From positions 56,929-120,928 of the forward strand of contig NZ_JAERUC010000197.1 of the NCBI RefSeq assembly GCF_016745505.1: a DNA stretch of 64,000 nucleotides, written 5' to 3'. This DNA comes from Streptomyces silvae (GTDB lineage Bacteria > Actinomycetota > Actinomycetes > Streptomycetales > Streptomycetaceae). Of this stretch, positions 35,132 to 43,341 are shown one piece after another (within the stretch, counting starts at the first letter, position 1; each line of letters starts with the position of its first letter). The notes beneath the pieces are model-generated. The model was not told where the DNA came from, ran no database searches, and saw nothing but the letters and a program-made list of their open reading frames with translations. The translations under genes and the position numbers were made by a program.

Positions 35132-36400
35132 ATGACTCACACTCTTCCCGGCCGCCGTCTTTCGCGCGCCGCGGTCGGTGTACTGGCCGCCGCCACGCTG
35201 ACCGGGCTCGCCTCCCTGCCCGCGGTCGCGGTGGCGGCGGAGCCGGACCTCGGGATCGGGCAGCTGGCGCCGATCACGGGTGCGCAGCCGGGCAGCGGCG
35301 TCGACGTGCCGTTCTCGGTGCTGAACAAGGGCACCGAGGAGGTCGGGAAGGTGTGGGTGTCCTACACCGTCACCTCGGGCCTGGCCGCGGCGGACTCGTA
35401 CGGGAACTGCATGTACTCGACCGAGTCGTCCGCCGACGAGGAACCGGAGAAGGCCGTCGCGGTGTGCGCCGTCGACCAGCCGCTGAAGCCCGGGGTCCTC
35501 TATGTGCCGGAGCAGCCGATCGGCCTGAAGGCGCAGGACAGCGCGCTGTACGACAAGGTCCGCGTGAGCGTCGACTCGACGGAGCCCGGACCGTCCGACA
35601 ACGGCGGGTCCGACCCCGTGCCCGGCACGGGCGGTCCGCTGAAGCTGGTCGAGAAGGGCCCGGCGACGGATGCCGACCGGGCGAGCCACGGCGAGGCGTC
35701 CAGCTCCGCGGACGTGACCGCCGTCAACACGGCCGACTTCGCGCTGACCGGCGCCCGGCTGAAGGGCGAGGTCGGCGACAAGGTCACCGCGTCGGTGAAG
35801 TTCGTCAACGACGGCCCGGCGTGGGTCTACCGCGAGCTGGGTCAGGGCGCCGCGACCGTCGACGTCCGGATACCGCCGGGAACGTCGGTCGTGAAGGCGC
35901 ACGACTTCTGCAGCCCGGTCACCAAGACCCACTACACCTGCGGGACCTCGCAGTCGTGGGTGAACCCGGGGCGTGGCGAGACGTACCCGTTCGTCCTGCG
36001 GATCGACAAGGCCGTCGAGGGTGCGACCGGGAAGGTCTCCTTCACCGGGGCGGACAGGCCGTTCGACAAGAACGCCGCCAACGACACCGCCGACCTCGTC
36101 GTCGACGCCGGTGCGGGCACGACGGGCGGCTCCTCGACCGGGGGTTCGACGTCCGGCGGCGCCTCGACCGGGGGCTCCACGACGGGCGGTTCCTCGACGG
36201 CCGGTTCCACCACCGGGGGTTCCGCGTCCGGCGGCTCCACCACCGGCGGCGGCGCGGCCCCTCAGACGGCGACGGGCGGCAACCTGGCGGCGACCGGCTC
36301 CAGCTCCTCCCTCCCCCTGGTGGGCGCCTCGGCGGCGGCCCTGGTCGCGGGCGGCGGGATCTTCTACGCGGTCCGGAGGCGCGCGGCAGCCGTCAAGTAG
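35132..36400 (+). CDS. secreted surface protein with C-terminal LAxTG sortase signal
   Basis: 422 residues from ATG 35132 (GAGGGAAC upstream). Signal peptide to about residue 36, two beta-sandwich-like segments (about 37-190 and 195-330, the second with a CxnC pair), a (S/T)GG-rich spacer of about 50 residues, then LAATG, a hydrophobic helix and the basic tail RRRAAAVK. LAxTG is the class E sortase signal of Streptomyces, so the protein should be linked to peptidoglycan. Function unknown; possibly an adhesin or hyphal surface component. Confidence 0.85.
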   Translation: MTHTLPGRRLSRAAVGVLAAATLTGLASLPAVAVAAEPDLGIGQLAPITGAQPGSGVDVPFSVLNKGTEEVGKVWVSYTVTSGLAAADSYGNCMYSTESSADEEPEKAVAVCAVDQPLKPGVLYVPEQPIGLKAQDSALYDKVRVSVDSTEPGPSDNGGSDPVPGTGGPLKLVEKGPATDADRASHGEASSSADVTAVNTADFALTGARLKGEVGDKVTASVKFVNDGPAWVYRELGQGAATVDVRIPPGTSVVKAHDFCSPVTKTHYTCGTSQSWVNPGRGETYPFVLRIDKAVEGATGKVSFTGADRPFDKNAANDTADLVVDAGAGTTGGSSTGGSTSGGASTGGSTTGGSSTAGSTTGGSASGGSTTGGGAAPQTATGGNLAATGSSSSLPLVGASAAALVAGGGIFYAVRRRAAAVK

Positions 36401-36418
36401 AGAACGTACGAAGCGAGT

Positions 36419-36451
36419 TGTGGCCGGTACGGGACATCCGTACCGGCCACA
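36419..36451. terminator. bidirectional terminator
   Basis: TGTGGCCGGTACGG (36419-36432) pairs exactly with 36438-36451 around GACAT. It separates two convergent genes. Confidence 0.85.
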
Positions 36452-36464
36452 GCCGTTCGTCGCC

Positions 36465-37316
36465 TCAGCCCTCGCCGCCGGCCCTCAGCGCCTCAAGGAT
36501 CCTCCCGGCCGTGGCCTCGTCCCTGGCCGCGGTGAACGGCAGATCGTTTCCGCCGGTGATGCGGTACGGGGCTCCGGAGAGCGTCGACTGGGCGCCGCCC
36601 GCCTCGGTGACCAGGAGCAGCCCCGCCGCATGGTCCCAGGCGAACTCCCAGTTGAAGGCGACGGCGTCGGAGGCGCCGCAGGCGACGGCCAGGTATTCCA
36701 GGCCCGCCGATCCGCACGCGCGGGCGTCGATGCCGTCGGTCCGCAGTCCGAGCAGGGCGCGCTTCTGTGCGTCGGAGGTGTAGTCGGGGTGCGACATGGC
36801 CACCTTGAGGACGGCGCCGGGCGCGGGCGAACCGCTGTGCACCGTGGTGCCGTTGAGCGTGGCGCCCCGGCCGCGCACGGCGACGGCCAGTTCGTCCAGG
36901 ACGGGGGCGTACGTCCACGAGGCGTACACCTCGCCGTGCAGCGCGAGGGCCACCAGGGTGCAGAAGCCGGGTTCGCCGTGGACGAACTGCCGGGTGCCGT
37001 CCACCGGGTCGACGATCCACACGGGGGCGTCGCCGCCGAGCGCGTCGTAGACGGCGGGGTCGGCGTGGACGGCCTCCTCGCCGACGACCACCGAACCGGG
37101 CAGCAGCCGGGTCAGGGCGTCGGTGAGGTACTCCTCGGCCAGCCGGTCCGCGGCGGTGACCAGGTCGTGCGGGCCGCTCTTCTCGACGATCTCGTGGGCG
37201 GCCAGCTGCCGGTAGCGCGGCAGGATCTCGGCGGCGGCCGCCGCGCGCACCACGGCTTCCACCTCGGCCAGCTGTCCGGCTTCCCCGGCGGTCCCGTACA
37301 CGAAGTCATCGATCAT
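36465..37316 (-). CDS. inositol-monophosphatase family phosphatase
   Basis: 283 residues from ATG 37316. Metal-site motifs are intact: VVGEEAV, WIVDPVDGTRQFVHG and WDHAAGLLLVTEAGG. Members hydrolyse inositol phosphate, histidinol phosphate, fructose bisphosphate or 3'-phosphoadenosine phosphate; these motifs do not decide between them. It follows the gamma-glutamyltransferase gene by 53 bp on the same strand and may share its transcript. Confidence 0.87.
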   Translation of the reverse strand: MIDDFVYGTAGEAGQLAEVEAVVRAAAAAEILPRYRQLAAHEIVEKSGPHDLVTAADRLAEEYLTDALTRLLPGSVVVGEEAVHADPAVYDALGGDAPVWIVDPVDGTRQFVHGEPGFCTLVALALHGEVYASWTYAPVLDELAVAVRGRGATLNGTTVHSGSPAPGAVLKVAMSHPDYTSDAQKRALLGLRTDGIDARACGSAGLEYLAVACGASDAVAFNWEFAWDHAAGLLLVTEAGGAQSTLSGAPYRITGGNDLPFTAARDEATAGRILEALRAGGEG

Positions 37317-37369
37317 GACTCCAGCTAAGCACGGTCCGCCGGGGGCCTTCCGGGCAGGAGGGGAGGAGG

Positions 37370-39235
37370 TCAGCGGCCGACCGCGTACCCCTGCATCCCG
37401 CGCGGATTGGCGGCGGCGGACAGGACGCCGGTCTCCGGGTCCCTGGCGACGGCGCACATCCGGCCCTCGGACCATGGGTCGCCGACGGTCACGTCGTGGC
37501 CCCGGCGCCGCAGTTCCTCGACGACCTCCGGGTCCATGCCCTCCTCGACGGTGACGCTGCCCGGGCGCATCCCGCGCGGGAAGAAGGAGCCGGGGAAGCT
37601 GTCGTTGTGCCAGTTCGGGGCGTCGATGGCGCCCTGGAGGTCGAGACCGCCGCGGACCCGGGCGCGCAGCGCCACGGCGAGGAAGAAGTGCAGCTGCCAC
37701 TGGTCCTGCTGGTCGCCGCCGGGGGTGCCGAACGCCATGACGGGCACGCCGTCGCGCAGGGCGAGGGACGGCGTCAGGGTGGTGCGCGGGCGCCGTCCGG
37801 GGGTCAGGGTGTTCGGCAGGCCCTCGTCGAGCCAGGCCATCTGGAGCCGGGTGCCGAGCGGGAAGCCCAGCTCGGGCACGACCGGGTTGGACTGGAGCCA
37901 GCCGCCGCTGGGCGTCGCGGCGACCATGTTGCCCCAGCGGTCGACGATGTCGAGGTGGCAGGTGTCGCCGCGGGTCGAGCCGTCCTTGGCGACGGACGGC
38001 TCGCCCACGCGGTCGGCGGTGACCGTCGGCTCGCCCGCGCCCTCCTTGGCGACCGTGGGCTCCCCGGCGCCGGCCACCGGGATGCCCATCGCGTCGAAGC
38101 CGGACTCCCCGGCGGCGACGGCGTGGGCGTGCGCGCTGAGGACCGGGGTGCGGCCCCCGGGGCTGCCGGGGCGCAGCTCCAGGGAGGCGGTGTCCTCGAT
38201 CAGGGCGCGGCGCTCGTCGTTGTACGCGTCGGAGAGCAGCGTGCCGAGCGGGACGTCGGTGGCGTCGCCGTACCAGGCCTCGCGGTCGGCCATCGCGAGC
38301 TTGCAGCCCTCGACGAGCAGGTGGACGTAGTCGGCGGAGCCGTAGGCGGGGAGCTCGGGCGGGAGGAGGGCGAGCTGCTGGAGGAAGGCGGGGCCCTGGC
38401 TCCAGCCCCCCGCCTTGGCCAGCGTCCAGCCGTTCCAGTCGTACGTGGCGGGCGCCTCGTACGTGGCGGACCAGCCCGCCAGGTCGGCGGCGGTGAGGGT
38501 GCCGGTGTGGCGGGTCCCGCTGGTGTCCATGGTGGGCACGGCGGCCTGGCGGACCAGTGCCTCGGCGATGAAGCCGGTGCTCCAGACGGCGCGGGCGGCC
38601 TCTATCTGGGCGACGCGGTCCTCGCCGCCCTTCTCCTCGGCCTCGGCGACGAGGCGGCGCCAGGTGGCGGCGAGGGCCGGGTTGCGGAACAGCTTGCCGG
38701 GCTCGGGGGCCTTGCCGCCGGGCAGGTAGACCTCGGCGGAGGTCGGCCACTCGGTCTCGAAGAGCTCGCGGACGGTCTCCACGGTCTGGCCGACGCGCTC
38801 GACGGGGGCGTGGCCGTCCTCGGCGTATCCGATGGCGTAGCGCAGGACCTCGGCGAGGGTCTTCGTGCCGTGGTCGCGCAGCAGCAGCATCCAGGCGTCG
38901 AAGGCGCCGGGTACGGCGGCGGCGAGCGGGCCGGTGCCGGGGACCAGGTCGAGGCCGAGCGAGCGGTAGTGCGCGGCGGAGGCGCCTGCGGGGGCGGGGC
39001 CCTGGCCGCACAGCACCCGCACCTCGCCGTCCTTGGGCGCGAGGATCATCGGGACCTCGCCGGCCGGGCCGTTGAGGTGCGGCTCGACGACGTGCAGGAC
39101 GAAGCCGGCGGCGACGGCCGCGTCGTAGGCGTTGCCGCCGTCCTCCAGGACGGCCATCGCGGACTGCGAGGCGAGCCAGTGGGTGGAGGACACCATGCCG
39201 AAGGTGCCCTGGAGGGTGGGGCGGGTGGTGAACAC
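37370..39235 (-). CDS. gamma-glutamyltransferase-family Ntn hydrolase
   Basis: 621 residues from GTG 39235 (AAGGAG 8 nt upstream). It is a self-cleaving enzyme that removes gamma-glutamyl groups from glutathione and related peptides. The autoprocessing nucleophile is probably Thr425 in RGDTCHLDIVD, followed by NMVAATPSGGW. No signal peptide is visible, so it is likely cytoplasmic and acts after import. It lies 87 bp behind the last gene of a dipeptide-type importer, hence glutathione or gamma-glutamyl peptide use. An Asp/Glu-Pro repeat is inserted just before the cleavage site. Confidence 0.88.
   Translation of the reverse strand: MFTTRPTLQGTFGMVSSTHWLASQSAMAVLEDGGNAYDAAVAAGFVLHVVEPHLNGPAGEVPMILAPKDGEVRVLCGQGPAPAGASAAHYRSLGLDLVPGTGPLAAAVPGAFDAWMLLLRDHGTKTLAEVLRYAIGYAEDGHAPVERVGQTVETVRELFETEWPTSAEVYLPGGKAPEPGKLFRNPALAATWRRLVAEAEEKGGEDRVAQIEAARAVWSTGFIAEALVRQAAVPTMDTSGTRHTGTLTAADLAGWSATYEAPATYDWNGWTLAKAGGWSQGPAFLQQLALLPPELPAYGSADYVHLLVEGCKLAMADREAWYGDATDVPLGTLLSDAYNDERRALIEDTASLELRPGSPGGRTPVLSAHAHAVAAGESGFDAMGIPVAGAGEPTVAKEGAGEPTVTADRVGEPSVAKDGSTRGDTCHLDIVDRWGNMVAATPSGGWLQSNPVVPELGFPLGTRLQMAWLDEGLPNTLTPGRRPRTTLTPSLALRDGVPVMAFGTPGGDQQDQWQLHFFLAVALRARVRGGLDLQGAIDAPNWHNDSFPGSFFPRGMRPGSVTVEEGMDPEVVEELRRRGHDVTVGDPWSEGRMCAVARDPETGVLSAAANPRGMQGYAVGR
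37979..38065 (-). repeat. in-frame repeat within the gamma-glutamyltransferase gene
   Basis: Three degenerate units of about 10 codons (residues 391-419): GEPTVAKEGA, GEPTVTADRV, GEPSVAKDGS. The array lies 6 residues before the predicted autocleavage Thr425, in the linker joining large and small subunits. Confidence 0.85.
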
Positions 39236-39321
39236 GGGTGTGGCTCCTTGCTGCGGCGTGCGGAAGTTCTGTGGTGCCTTGCGGATCGTACGTACGGGGC
39301 ACGGGCCCCGGACAGGGCAGG

Positions 39322-40356
39322 TCAGACGGCGGCGGCGTCCGGGGCGGTGCCGTCGTCGGTCACGAGGTGGCAGGAGACCTGCCGGCCGCCGGGGATCTCG
39401 CGCAGGGCGGGGATCTCGGTGCGGCACCGGTCGACGGCGAGCGGGCAGCGGGTGTGGAAGCGGCAGCCGGGCGGAGGGTCGAGGGGGCTGGGGAGTTCGC
39501 CGTGCAGCACGATGCGTTCGCGGGAGCGCTGGGCGACCGGGTCGGGGACCGGGGCGGCGGAGAGCAGGGCCTGGGTGTAGGGGTGCTTGGGGGCGGCGAA
39601 CAGCTCGGCCGTCGGGGCCTGTTCGACGATCTGCCCGAGGTACATCACGGCGATCCGGTCGGCGAGGAACTCTACGGCGGCCAGGTCGTGGGTGATGAAC
39701 AGGCAGCCGAAGCCCCGGTCGCGCTGGAGGTCGGCCAGCAGGTTGAGCACGGACGCCTGGACGGAGACGTCGAGCGCCGAGGTGGGTTCGTCGGCGACGA
39801 CCAGGTCGGGGTCGCAGGACAGGGCGCGGGCGATCGAGATGCGCTGGCGCTGCCCGCCGGACAGCTCATGGGGGTGCCGGTCGGCGTGCTCGGGGCGCAG
39901 CCCGACCTGGCCGAGCAGCTGCTCGACCCGTTCCCGTACGGCCGCTCCACGGGCGCGGCGGTGCAGCCGGATGGGCTCGGCGATGATCTGGCCGACGGTC
40001 ATGCGCGGGTCCAGCGAGGACGAGGGGTCCTGGAAGACCAGGTGGAAGTCCTTGCGCAGGGGGCGCAGCGCGCGGCGGGAGAGGTGGCTGACGTCGGTGC
40101 CGTTGATGTGGACGGTGCCGGCGGTGGGTTCGTCGAGGCGTACGGCGCACCGGCCGACGGTCGACTTGCCGCTGCCGGACTCCCCGACGAGGCCCACGAC
40201 TTCGCCGCGGCCGATGGTGATCGAGACCCCGTCGACGGCCCGGACGGTTCCGCCGCCGGAGGCGCCGAAGTGGCGTTCCATGCCGCTGATCTCCAGCACC
40301 GGTGGCAGCGTGGTGTCGGCGTCCCGCGGTGCGGGGACGGTCTGTGCGGTGGTCAC
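39322..40356 (-). CDS. ABC transporter ATP-binding protein, DppF/OppF/GsiA-C type
   Basis: 344 residues. Walker A GESGSGKSTVGRC, signature LSGGQRQRISIARAL, Walker B LVVADEPTSALD. The C-terminal region with LPSPLDPPPGCRFHTRCPLA is the Cys-bearing oligopeptide-transporter tail. Its GTG start overlaps the stop of the preceding ATPase gene by 4 bp. Confidence 0.92.
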   Translation of the reverse strand: MTTAQTVPAPRDADTTLPPVLEISGMERHFGASGGGTVRAVDGVSITIGRGEVVGLVGESGSGKSTVGRCAVRLDEPTAGTVHINGTDVSHLSRRALRPLRKDFHLVFQDPSSSLDPRMTVGQIIAEPIRLHRRARGAAVRERVEQLLGQVGLRPEHADRHPHELSGGQRQRISIARALSCDPDLVVADEPTSALDVSVQASVLNLLADLQRDRGFGCLFITHDLAAVEFLADRIAVMYLGQIVEQAPTAELFAAPKHPYTQALLSAAPVPDPVAQRSRERIVLHGELPSPLDPPPGCRFHTRCPLAVDRCRTEIPALREIPGGRQVSCHLVTDDGTAPDAAAV

Positions 40357-41504
40357 TTTCCGGCCTCCTGGGCTGCGGCGCTGGTTCCGGGACCGGTCCC
40401 GGTGTCGGTGCCGCTGCCGGTCCCGCCGTCGGCATCGGCTTGCGTCTCGGCGTCTGTTTGCGCCTCGGCATCTGCTTGCGTCTCGGCGTACGGGTGCCAG
40501 CAGGCGGCCCGGTGCGAGGCGTCCGCTCCTGCCTCCCGCTCCACGGCGCGGAGGCCGGGGCGGCTGCCCGTGCAGGTGTCGTCGGCACGGGAGCAGCGGG
40601 GTGCGAACGTACAGGCGTCGGGCTGGCTGTCCAGGCTGGGTACCAGGCCCGGGATCTCGGGCAGCCGTCGCTTGCCCTCGCCGCCGGGCCGGAGCACGGC
40701 GCCGAGCAGTCCGCGGGTGTACGGGTGCCGGCCGGCGGCGAACAGGTCGTGCACCGGGGCCTGTTCGACGGCGCGCCCGGCGTACATCACGAGCACCCGG
40801 TCGGCCGCGTCGGCGACGACCCCGAGGTCGTGGGTGACCAGGACGATGGCGGTGCCGAGGCGTTCGCGCAGGGACTGGAGGACTTCGAGGATGCCGGCCT
40901 GCACGGTGACGTCCAGGGCGGTCGTCGGCTCGTCTGCGATGAGGACGGCCGGGTCGCAGGCCACCGCGATGGCGATCATGACGCGCTGGCGCATGCCTCC
41001 GGAGAGCTGGTGCGGGTACTCGTCGATCCGGCGGGCGGGCGCCGGGATCCCGACGAGTTCGAGGAGCTCCACGGCGCGGGCCTTGGCCTCCTTACGGCTG
41101 AGCCCCTGGTGCCTGCGCAGCACCTCGCCGATCTGCCGGCCGATGGTGAGGACCGGGTTCAGCGAGGTCATCGGCTCCTGGAAGATCATCGCGATGTCCT
41201 TGCCGCGGACCTTCTGGAGTTCCTTCTCCGGCGCGCCGACCAGCTCGCGTCCGCCGAGCCTGATCGAGCCGCCGATCCGGGCGGTCGGCGGGAGCAGGCC
41301 CATCGCCGCCATTGAGGTGACGGACTTCCCGCAGCCCGACTCCCCCACCACGGCGAGGACCTCGCCGGGGGCCACGTCGTAGGAGACGCCGTCGACCGCG
41401 TGCACGGTGCGGGTGTCGGAGTGGAAGGAGACCGACAGGTCGCGCACGCTCAGCGCGGGTTCGGCCGGCGTCTTCCGTACGGGTTCGAGGACGGTCTCGG
41501 TCAT
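40353..41504 (-). CDS. ABC transporter ATP-binding protein, DppD/OppD type, with repeat-rich C-terminal tail
   Basis: 383 residues from ATG 41504, overlapping the DppC-type stop. Walker A GESGCGKSVTSM, signature LSGGMRQRVMIAIAV, Walker B VLIADEPTTALD. The Cys-rich tail CTFAPRCSRADDTC matches the OppD C terminus. After it comes an extra tail of about 55 residues rich in Ala, Glu, Asp, Gln and then Gly-Thr, encoded by a short tandem array; such a tail is not part of the family. Confidence 0.92.
   Translation of the reverse strand: MTETVLEPVRKTPAEPALSVRDLSVSFHSDTRTVHAVDGVSYDVAPGEVLAVVGESGCGKSVTSMAAMGLLPPTARIGGSIRLGGRELVGAPEKELQKVRGKDIAMIFQEPMTSLNPVLTIGRQIGEVLRRHQGLSRKEAKARAVELLELVGIPAPARRIDEYPHQLSGGMRQRVMIAIAVACDPAVLIADEPTTALDVTVQAGILEVLQSLRERLGTAIVLVTHDLGVVADAADRVLVMYAGRAVEQAPVHDLFAAGRHPYTRGLLGAVLRPGGEGKRRLPEIPGLVPSLDSQPDACTFAPRCSRADDTCTGSRPGLRAVEREAGADASHRAACWHPYAETQADAEAQTDAETQADADGGTGSGTDTGTGPGTSAAAQEAGK
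40434..40489 (-). repeat. 18-bp tandem repeat encoding the acidic tail of the OppD-type ATPase
   Basis: About three copies of an 18-bp unit (plus-strand form close to GCATCTGCTTGCGTCTCG). They encode variants of AETQAD near the C terminus. Confidence 0.75.
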
Positions 41505-42391
41505 CGGGTGGCTCCTCGGGGGTCCAGGACGTCGCGCAGGCCGTCGCCGAGCAGGTTGAAGGCCAGCGTCGCCGCGACGATCGCGAGGCCGGGGAAGACG
41601 GCGAGCCAGGGGGCGGGCGCCAGGAAGGACTGGGCGCCGGAGAGCATCACGCCGAGCGAGGGGGCGGGCGGCTGGACGCCGAGGCCGAGGAAGCTCAGCA
41701 GCGCCTCGCCGATGATCGCGGCGGGGATGCCCACGGTCGCCTGGACGATGAGGGCGGAGGTGGCGTTGGGGAGGATGTGCCGGAAGAGGACGGTGCCGTC
41801 GCCGCCCCCGTTGGCCACGGCCGCGGCGACGTAGTCGACGTGCTTGAGCCGCAGGGTCTCGGCGCGGGTGATCCGGATGACGGCGGGGATCTGCGAGATG
41901 CCGATGGCGATGGTCGCGTTGGTGAGCGACGGGCCGAGGATCGCGGCGAGCCCGACGGCGAGCACCAGGAAGGGGAACGCCAGCATGGTGTCGGTGAGCC
42001 GGGACACCGCGGTGTCCGCGAACCGGCCGTAGTACCCGGCGAGCAGCCCCAGCGGTACGCCGACGAGGAAGGCCAGCACCACGGCGACGAGCCCGACCTG
42101 CATGGACGCGCGGGCGCCGTGGACGATGCGGGAGAGCTGGTCGCGCCCGAGGTCGTCCGTGCCCAGCCAGTGCGCGGCACTCGGCTCGGCCAGTACGTTG
42201 CCGAAGTCGGGCTGCGACGGGTCGTACGGGGCGATGAGCGGCGCGAACAGGGCGGTCAGGACGAAGACGGCGGCGATGATCCCGCCGGTGAGGGCGAGCT
42301 TGTTCCTGCGCAGGGCGCGGAGCTTGCCGCCGCCGGCCCTCCGCTTGCTCGCCCGGGGCGGTGTGGGGAGCGCTGTGGTCGCGGTGGTCAC
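41501..42391 (-). CDS. ABC transporter permease, DppC type
   Basis: 296 residues from GTG 42391, which overlaps the upstream permease stop (GTGA). AHWLGTDDLGRDQLSRIVHG is the DppC signature. The FLGLGVQPPAPSLGVMLSGA loop and GLRDVLDPR end are typical. About 45 cytoplasmic residues precede the first helix. Confidence 0.9.
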   Translation of the reverse strand: MTTATTALPTPPRASKRRAGGGKLRALRRNKLALTGGIIAAVFVLTALFAPLIAPYDPSQPDFGNVLAEPSAAHWLGTDDLGRDQLSRIVHGARASMQVGLVAVVLAFLVGVPLGLLAGYYGRFADTAVSRLTDTMLAFPFLVLAVGLAAILGPSLTNATIAIGISQIPAVIRITRAETLRLKHVDYVAAAVANGGGDGTVLFRHILPNATSALIVQATVGIPAAIIGEALLSFLGLGVQPPAPSLGVMLSGAQSFLAPAPWLAVFPGLAIVAATLAFNLLGDGLRDVLDPRGATR

Positions 42392-43341
42392 CGGGCACCT
42401 CCGAGCCGGATGCGCGGGTCGATGACCGAATAGACCACGTCGACCAGCAGGTTGATGAGGATGTACGCGGCGGAGGTGCAGAGCACCACGGCCTGGAGAG
42501 TCGCGTAGTCGCGGGTGAAGACGGCGTCGATGGTGAGCTTGCCGAAGCCGGGGAGGACGAAGATCTGCTCGGTGACCACGGCGCCGGAGATCAGGTGCCC
42601 CAGCTGGAGTCCGAGCACGGTCACGACGGTGACCAGCGAGTTGCGCAGCGCGTGCCCGCCGACGACGGAGCCCCTGGACAGGCCCTTGGCGCGGGCGGTG
42701 CGCACGTAGTCGGCGGAGAGCGAGTCGAGCATCGCGGCCCGGGTCTGCCGCATCACGACGGCGGCGAGACCGGAGCCGAGCACGATCGCGGGCAGCACCA
42801 TCCGGCGCAGGTTGTCGACGGGATCGGTGCCGAAGGGTACGTAACCGGAGGCGGCGAACACCGGGACGGCGATGGCGAATCCGAGGACGAGCACGATGCC
42901 GAGCCAGAAGGTCGGGATGGAGAGGCCGATCAGCGCGATGGCGTTGGCGAGCCACTCCTCCGGCTTCCCGCGCCGCACGGCGGCGACCACTCCGGCGCCG
43001 ATGCCGACGACGATCGCCAGGAGCAGGGAGAGCGCGGCCAGCTCCAGCGTGACGGGCAGGGCCTGGCCGATCGCGTCGGCGACGGGGAGCCCCGTACGGG
43101 AGGAGGTGCCGAGGTCGCCGGTCAGGGCGTGCCCGATGAACCGCCCGTACTGGACGACGACGTTGTCATTCAGGCCGTAGCTCTCACGGATGGCGGCGAG
43201 CGCCTCGGGGCTGCGTTCCTCCCCGGCCAGCGCGAGCGCCGGGTCGCCGGGCAGCGCCCGGATGCCGGCGAAGACGACGACGCTGACGAGGAAGAGGGTG
43301 ATGAGGGACTGACGCAGGCGCGTCAGCAGGTACTTCGTCAT
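42388..43341 (-). CDS. ABC transporter permease, DppB type
   Basis: 317 residues from ATG 43341, overlapping the binding-protein stop by 4 bp. N-terminal helix LITLFLVSVVVFAGIRALPG, then the ALPVTLELA-type segment and ISGAVVTEQIFVLPGFGKL, all standard for DppB/GsiC. Confidence 0.9.
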   Translation of the reverse strand: MTKYLLTRLRQSLITLFLVSVVVFAGIRALPGDPALALAGEERSPEALAAIRESYGLNDNVVVQYGRFIGHALTGDLGTSSRTGLPVADAIGQALPVTLELAALSLLLAIVVGIGAGVVAAVRRGKPEEWLANAIALIGLSIPTFWLGIVLVLGFAIAVPVFAASGYVPFGTDPVDNLRRMVLPAIVLGSGLAAVVMRQTRAAMLDSLSADYVRTARAKGLSRGSVVGGHALRNSLVTVVTVLGLQLGHLISGAVVTEQIFVLPGFGKLTIDAVFTRDYATLQAVVLCTSAAYILINLLVDVVYSVIDPRIRLGGAR

